This document shows, in pieces, positions 24,027 to 26,281 of a stretch of DNA of 26,281 nt. The notes beneath the pieces were generated by a model, which worked only from the letters and a program-made list of their open reading frames with translations, did not search any database and was not told the DNA's origin. Position 1 is the first letter of the stretch; every line of letters starts with the position of its first letter. The stretch is from an uncultured Bacteroidota bacterium. Its GTDB lineage: Bacteria; Bacteroidota; Bacteroidia; Flavobacteriales; Flavobacteriaceae. The stretch spans positions 1-26,281 of the forward strand of contig CAILTC010000329.1 in assembly GCA_903837025.1 (NCBI GenBank), written 5' to 3'. A program made the position numbers and the translations under genes.

Positions 24027-25145
24027 TTAATTGGTTACTCTAATGTTGTCTATATAAATTATTTCTCCTGTACCTGCATTAGGTCTATTGTAATTTACAT
24101 TCATTTGTTTGAATTTTGCACCAAGCGGAATCGCTGGACTAATAGCTAAATCGGTAGTATCAAAAACAACTTCTGTCCATTGGTTTGCAACAGCAATAGG
24201 AGCTGAAAAAATAGCCGTATTTGGCGCTCCATTTGTAGAACCTTGCAATTCTATACCTACTTTTTTACCCACTTCAGTTGCATAAACAAGCATTTTTATT
24301 TTTGTTCCTGTACTTAAATCTATTGCGGTATCAAGAGGTTTCCAAATACCTCCCCATTCTTGAGCACCCGCTGTTTTTTCGAACTTAGCAACATTTGCAC
24401 TTGTATTCAATCCCGCTGAAAATGGATTTGCCACTACTGAGAAATTAACTCCACCAAATGTACCACCAGCCATATAATTTTGAGAGGCTAATTCGAAAGT
24501 AAAAGGAAGTGCAAGTGGGTCAAAAATGATTATAGGTGTATTGCTTGTTGTTGTTGCAATACCACCACTCAAAGCCACAACTTTTACAGTATAAGCACCA
24601 CCAGTAGCATAAGTATGTGCTGGAGTTGTTGCCCCTATTGCCAAAGGAGTACCTACTTCACCTACAACATCACCAAAATAAACCAAAAATGATTTTGCAT
24701 ATTGTGCTGTTGCCGAAACGCTAACGGTATAAACACTTACTGTAGCATTAACGGCAAGATTTGTTGGAGCTACATAAGTTACTGTCAAAGGATAAGTAGC
24801 AGTTGTTTGAACACCACCAATATCTGTTGAAACGATAGAAACCGTGTAAGTTCCTTCAGGATAGGAATGCATAGTGCTTCCGCCCGGCGCAACAACTGCT
24901 GATGCCGAAGAGCCTGTTCCGTGACCATAATTAACGGTAAAAGAAGTAACACCATTACCAGTAGGAGTAATTTTTACATTTCCTGAATTGTCCGTTGAAA
25001 TATCGAAAATCTTGGCAACATTACTAGAAGCAACACCTGACAATGTCGTGTCACTACTAATTCCGTCTGGAATACTACAACTTATTGTAACAGCCAGTAA
25101 AAATACAAAGCCGAATATTAATTTTATGTTTTTCATGTTTTTCAT
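24027..25145 (-). CDS. SusE-position surface glycan-binding lipoprotein with PKD-like domains and C-terminal CBM-like domain
   Basis: The 372-aa lipoprotein has lipobox VTISC (C23). Two PKD/Ig-like domains follow (about 40-125 with FTVNYGHG and YPEGTYTVSIVS; about 126-210 with FLVYFGD and YATGGAYTVKVVAL). A C-terminal galactose-binding-like jelly roll (about 215-372) contains FELASQNYMAGGTFGG, IKMLVYATEVGKKVGIEL, WTEVVFDTTDL and IIYIDNIRVT. The last pattern is typical of CBM4-like or related glycan-binding modules. No catalytic residues were seen. It lies 6 bp after susD, the usual SusE/surface-glycan-binding-protein position. It presents glucan to the SusCD importer at the outer surface. The start may be the second ATG (MKNIKLIF), 9 nt downstream. 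Confidence 0.85.
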   Translation of the reverse strand: MKNMKNIKLIFGFVFLLAVTISCSIPDGISSDTTLSGVASSNVAKIFDISTDNSGNVKITPTGNGVTSFTVNYGHGTGSSASAVVAPGGSTMHSYPEGTYTVSIVSTDIGGVQTTATYPLTVTYVAPTNLAVNATVSVYTVSVSATAQYAKSFLVYFGDVVGEVGTPLAIGATTPAHTYATGGAYTVKVVALSGGIATTTSNTPIIIFDPLALPFTFELASQNYMAGGTFGGVNFSVVANPFSAGLNTSANVAKFEKTAGAQEWGGIWKPLDTAIDLSTGTKIKMLVYATEVGKKVGIELQGSTNGAPNTAIFSAPIAVANQWTEVVFDTTDLAISPAIPLGAKFKQMNVNYNRPNAGTGEIIYIDNIRVTN

Positions 25146-25151
25146 GTTTTA

Positions 25152-26281
25152 TTAATTGTACCCTGGGTTTTGTTTGATTTGAGTATTTGTCAATTCTAAA
25201 TAAGGAATTGGAAAAATTTCATTTTTACCAGCAGTAAAACCTCTACTTGCTAATACCGTAGCCGCTTTACCAGTTCTTACCAAGTCAAAGAAACGATGCC
25301 CCTCGCCTGCTAATTCCAATCTTCTTTCGTTAGCAACAGCTGTAGCACTAACTGGTACGGAAGGCAAGCCAACTCTAGCTCTTACGGCATCTAATAAAGC
25401 TTGCGCTCTTGCTCCTGTTGACCCTAATGCTTCTGCTTCTAATAAATAAGTATCGGCTAATCGAATATCGTAGGTATCTTGTTTATAGTTCAATACCGCA
25501 TCGCCGCCACCTGTTGTAACATCGGCTTGTCTTGGTATAAACTTGTTAAGAAAATAGCCCGTATCTTTATAACCAGGGATATAATCTGCTTGTCCTGCTG
25601 CTTTCAACGCTTTCATATCTAAAACTGTAGCTGCAAAACGTGGATCTGATTTAATAACATCATATAAATCTTGGGTAATTGGATTAAAACTCCAACCAGC
25701 TGGCAAATTAGGTGCAGTTGTGATAGATGGAGTTGTATAACCTCTAGGGCCAACCATTACGTTTAATGAATTTCCTTCATCTGAACCAGAACCCCAGTTA
25801 CCCCAACCCGCATTGGATGTGCTTGTATGGTTGGTTTCAAGAATAGATTCTGAGTTATATTTATTAGAAACAACCCATAAATCATTATAATTTGCTAACA
25901 ATTTGTATCCTAATGGGCTTGTTGCTCCTGGAGTTCCATTTACAAGAGCCAATTGGGCTGCTGCCAAAGCACCTTTTCCTTCGGTAAGATACACTTTTCC
26001 TAAAGTGGCTATTGCAGCTCCTTTGGTAAAACGCCCTGCTTCGGTTGCAATATTTATACTAGCTGGTAAAACAGCAATTGCCTCGGTAAGATCTTTTTCA
26101 ATTTGCGCATAAACAGCCGCTGGATCTGCTTGAGTAACAGTCAAAAATTGACTTGAAGTTAGCGGCACCGTAATTAGCGGAATATTTTTAAACATTCTTA
26201 CCAAGTTAAAATAATAGTAAGCACGTAATGCTTTTGTTTCGGCAGTATATCTTGCTATTAAACTGACATCCATTGGTACAC
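25152..26281 (-). CDS. susD: SusD/RagB-family outer-membrane glycan-binding lipoprotein, N-terminus outside window
   Basis: About 376 C-terminal residues are present; the frame stays open through the right window edge, so the signal peptide, lipobox and first helices are missing. The ATG at 26273 is internal. Family signatures are clear: ARYTAETKALRAYYYFNLVRMFKNIPLI, a tetratricopeptide-like helix typical of SusD, then RRLELAGEGHRFFDLVRTG, and the C-terminal IPYLELTNTQIKQNPGYN. SusD proteins lie on the outer face and form the lid of the SusC TonB-dependent transporter. The stop is 6 bp before the SusE-like gene. The partner susC is expected immediately to the right. Confidence 0.95.
   Translation of the reverse strand, partial: VPMDVSLIARYTAETKALRAYYYFNLVRMFKNIPLITVPLTSSQFLTVTQADPAAVYAQIEKDLTEAIAVLPASINIATEAGRFTKGAAIATLGKVYLTEGKGALAAAQLALVNGTPGATSPLGYKLLANYNDLWVVSNKYNSESILETNHTSTSNAGWGNWGSGSDEGNSLNVMVGPRGYTTPSITTAPNLPAGWSFNPITQDLYDVIKSDPRFAATVLDMKALKAAGQADYIPGYKDTGYFLNKFIPRQADVTTGGGDAVLNYKQDTYDIRLADTYLLEAEALGSTGARAQALLDAVRARVGLPSVPVSATAVANERRLELAGEGHRFFDLVRTGKAATVLASRGFTAGKNEIFPIPYLELTNTQIKQNPGYN

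Noticed and set aside
1..26281. CRISPR arrays, tRNA or rRNA genes, and complete insertion sequences.
   Set aside because: No regularly spaced repeats, no cloverleaf-like sequence and no transposase motifs were seen on reading; a dedicated scan was not possible.

Overview
The window looks like chromosomal DNA of a Bacteroidota bacterium, most likely Flavobacterium or a close relative. The reasons are strong AT-richness, almost no Shine-Dalgarno signals, TAnnTTTG-like promoter boxes, a SusD/SusE-like pair, Bacteroidota lipoproteins and a type IX secretion (T9SS) sorting domain. It divides into two blocks that face each other across a bidirectional terminator at 10412-10447.

The left block (1-10275, plus strand) is an accessory, defence-like island. 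It opens with a tight three-gene cassette: a sigma-factor-like protein cut by the window edge, a small unknown protein, and an ImmA/IrrE-type metallopeptidase. Next comes a 999-aa fusion of an archaeo-eukaryotic-type primase (AEP) domain with an SF2 helicase, the core architecture of what databases call TOTE conflict systems. A 1248-aa protein follows, with an N-terminal SEC-C zinc motif and a C-terminal PD-(D/E)XK nuclease-like site. The block ends with an AbiE-like toxin-antitoxin pair whose nucleotidyltransferase is broken by two +1 frameshifts, each explained by one extra A in an A6 run. The gap before this pair holds a near-palindrome of about 100 nt.

The right block (10465 to the end, minus strand, transcribed right to left) is a polysaccharide utilisation locus (PUL) for beta-glucan, probably mixed beta-1,3/1,6-glucan such as laminarin or fungal glucan. 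In transcription order it holds SusD (cut by the window edge), a SusE-like glycan-binding lipoprotein, a second PKD-type binding lipoprotein, a terminator hairpin, a GH16 laminarinase-like lipoprotein, a secreted endonuclease/exonuclease/phosphatase-fold protein, GH30 (subfamily-3-like), a second GH30, GH5 with a CBM6-like domain, GH3, a decayed GH2 remnant, a T9SS-exported SGNH esterase with two starch-binding-like domains, and a small SGNH hydrolase. SusC and any PUL regulator would lie beyond the right edge.

Inferred division of labour: SusD and the two binding lipoproteins hold glucan at the surface, GH16 cuts beta-1,3 chains, the GH30 and GH5 enzymes trim beta-1,6 or other linkages, GH3 releases glucose, and the SGNH proteins may remove ester groups. 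No tRNA, rRNA, CRISPR array or intact transposase was seen.
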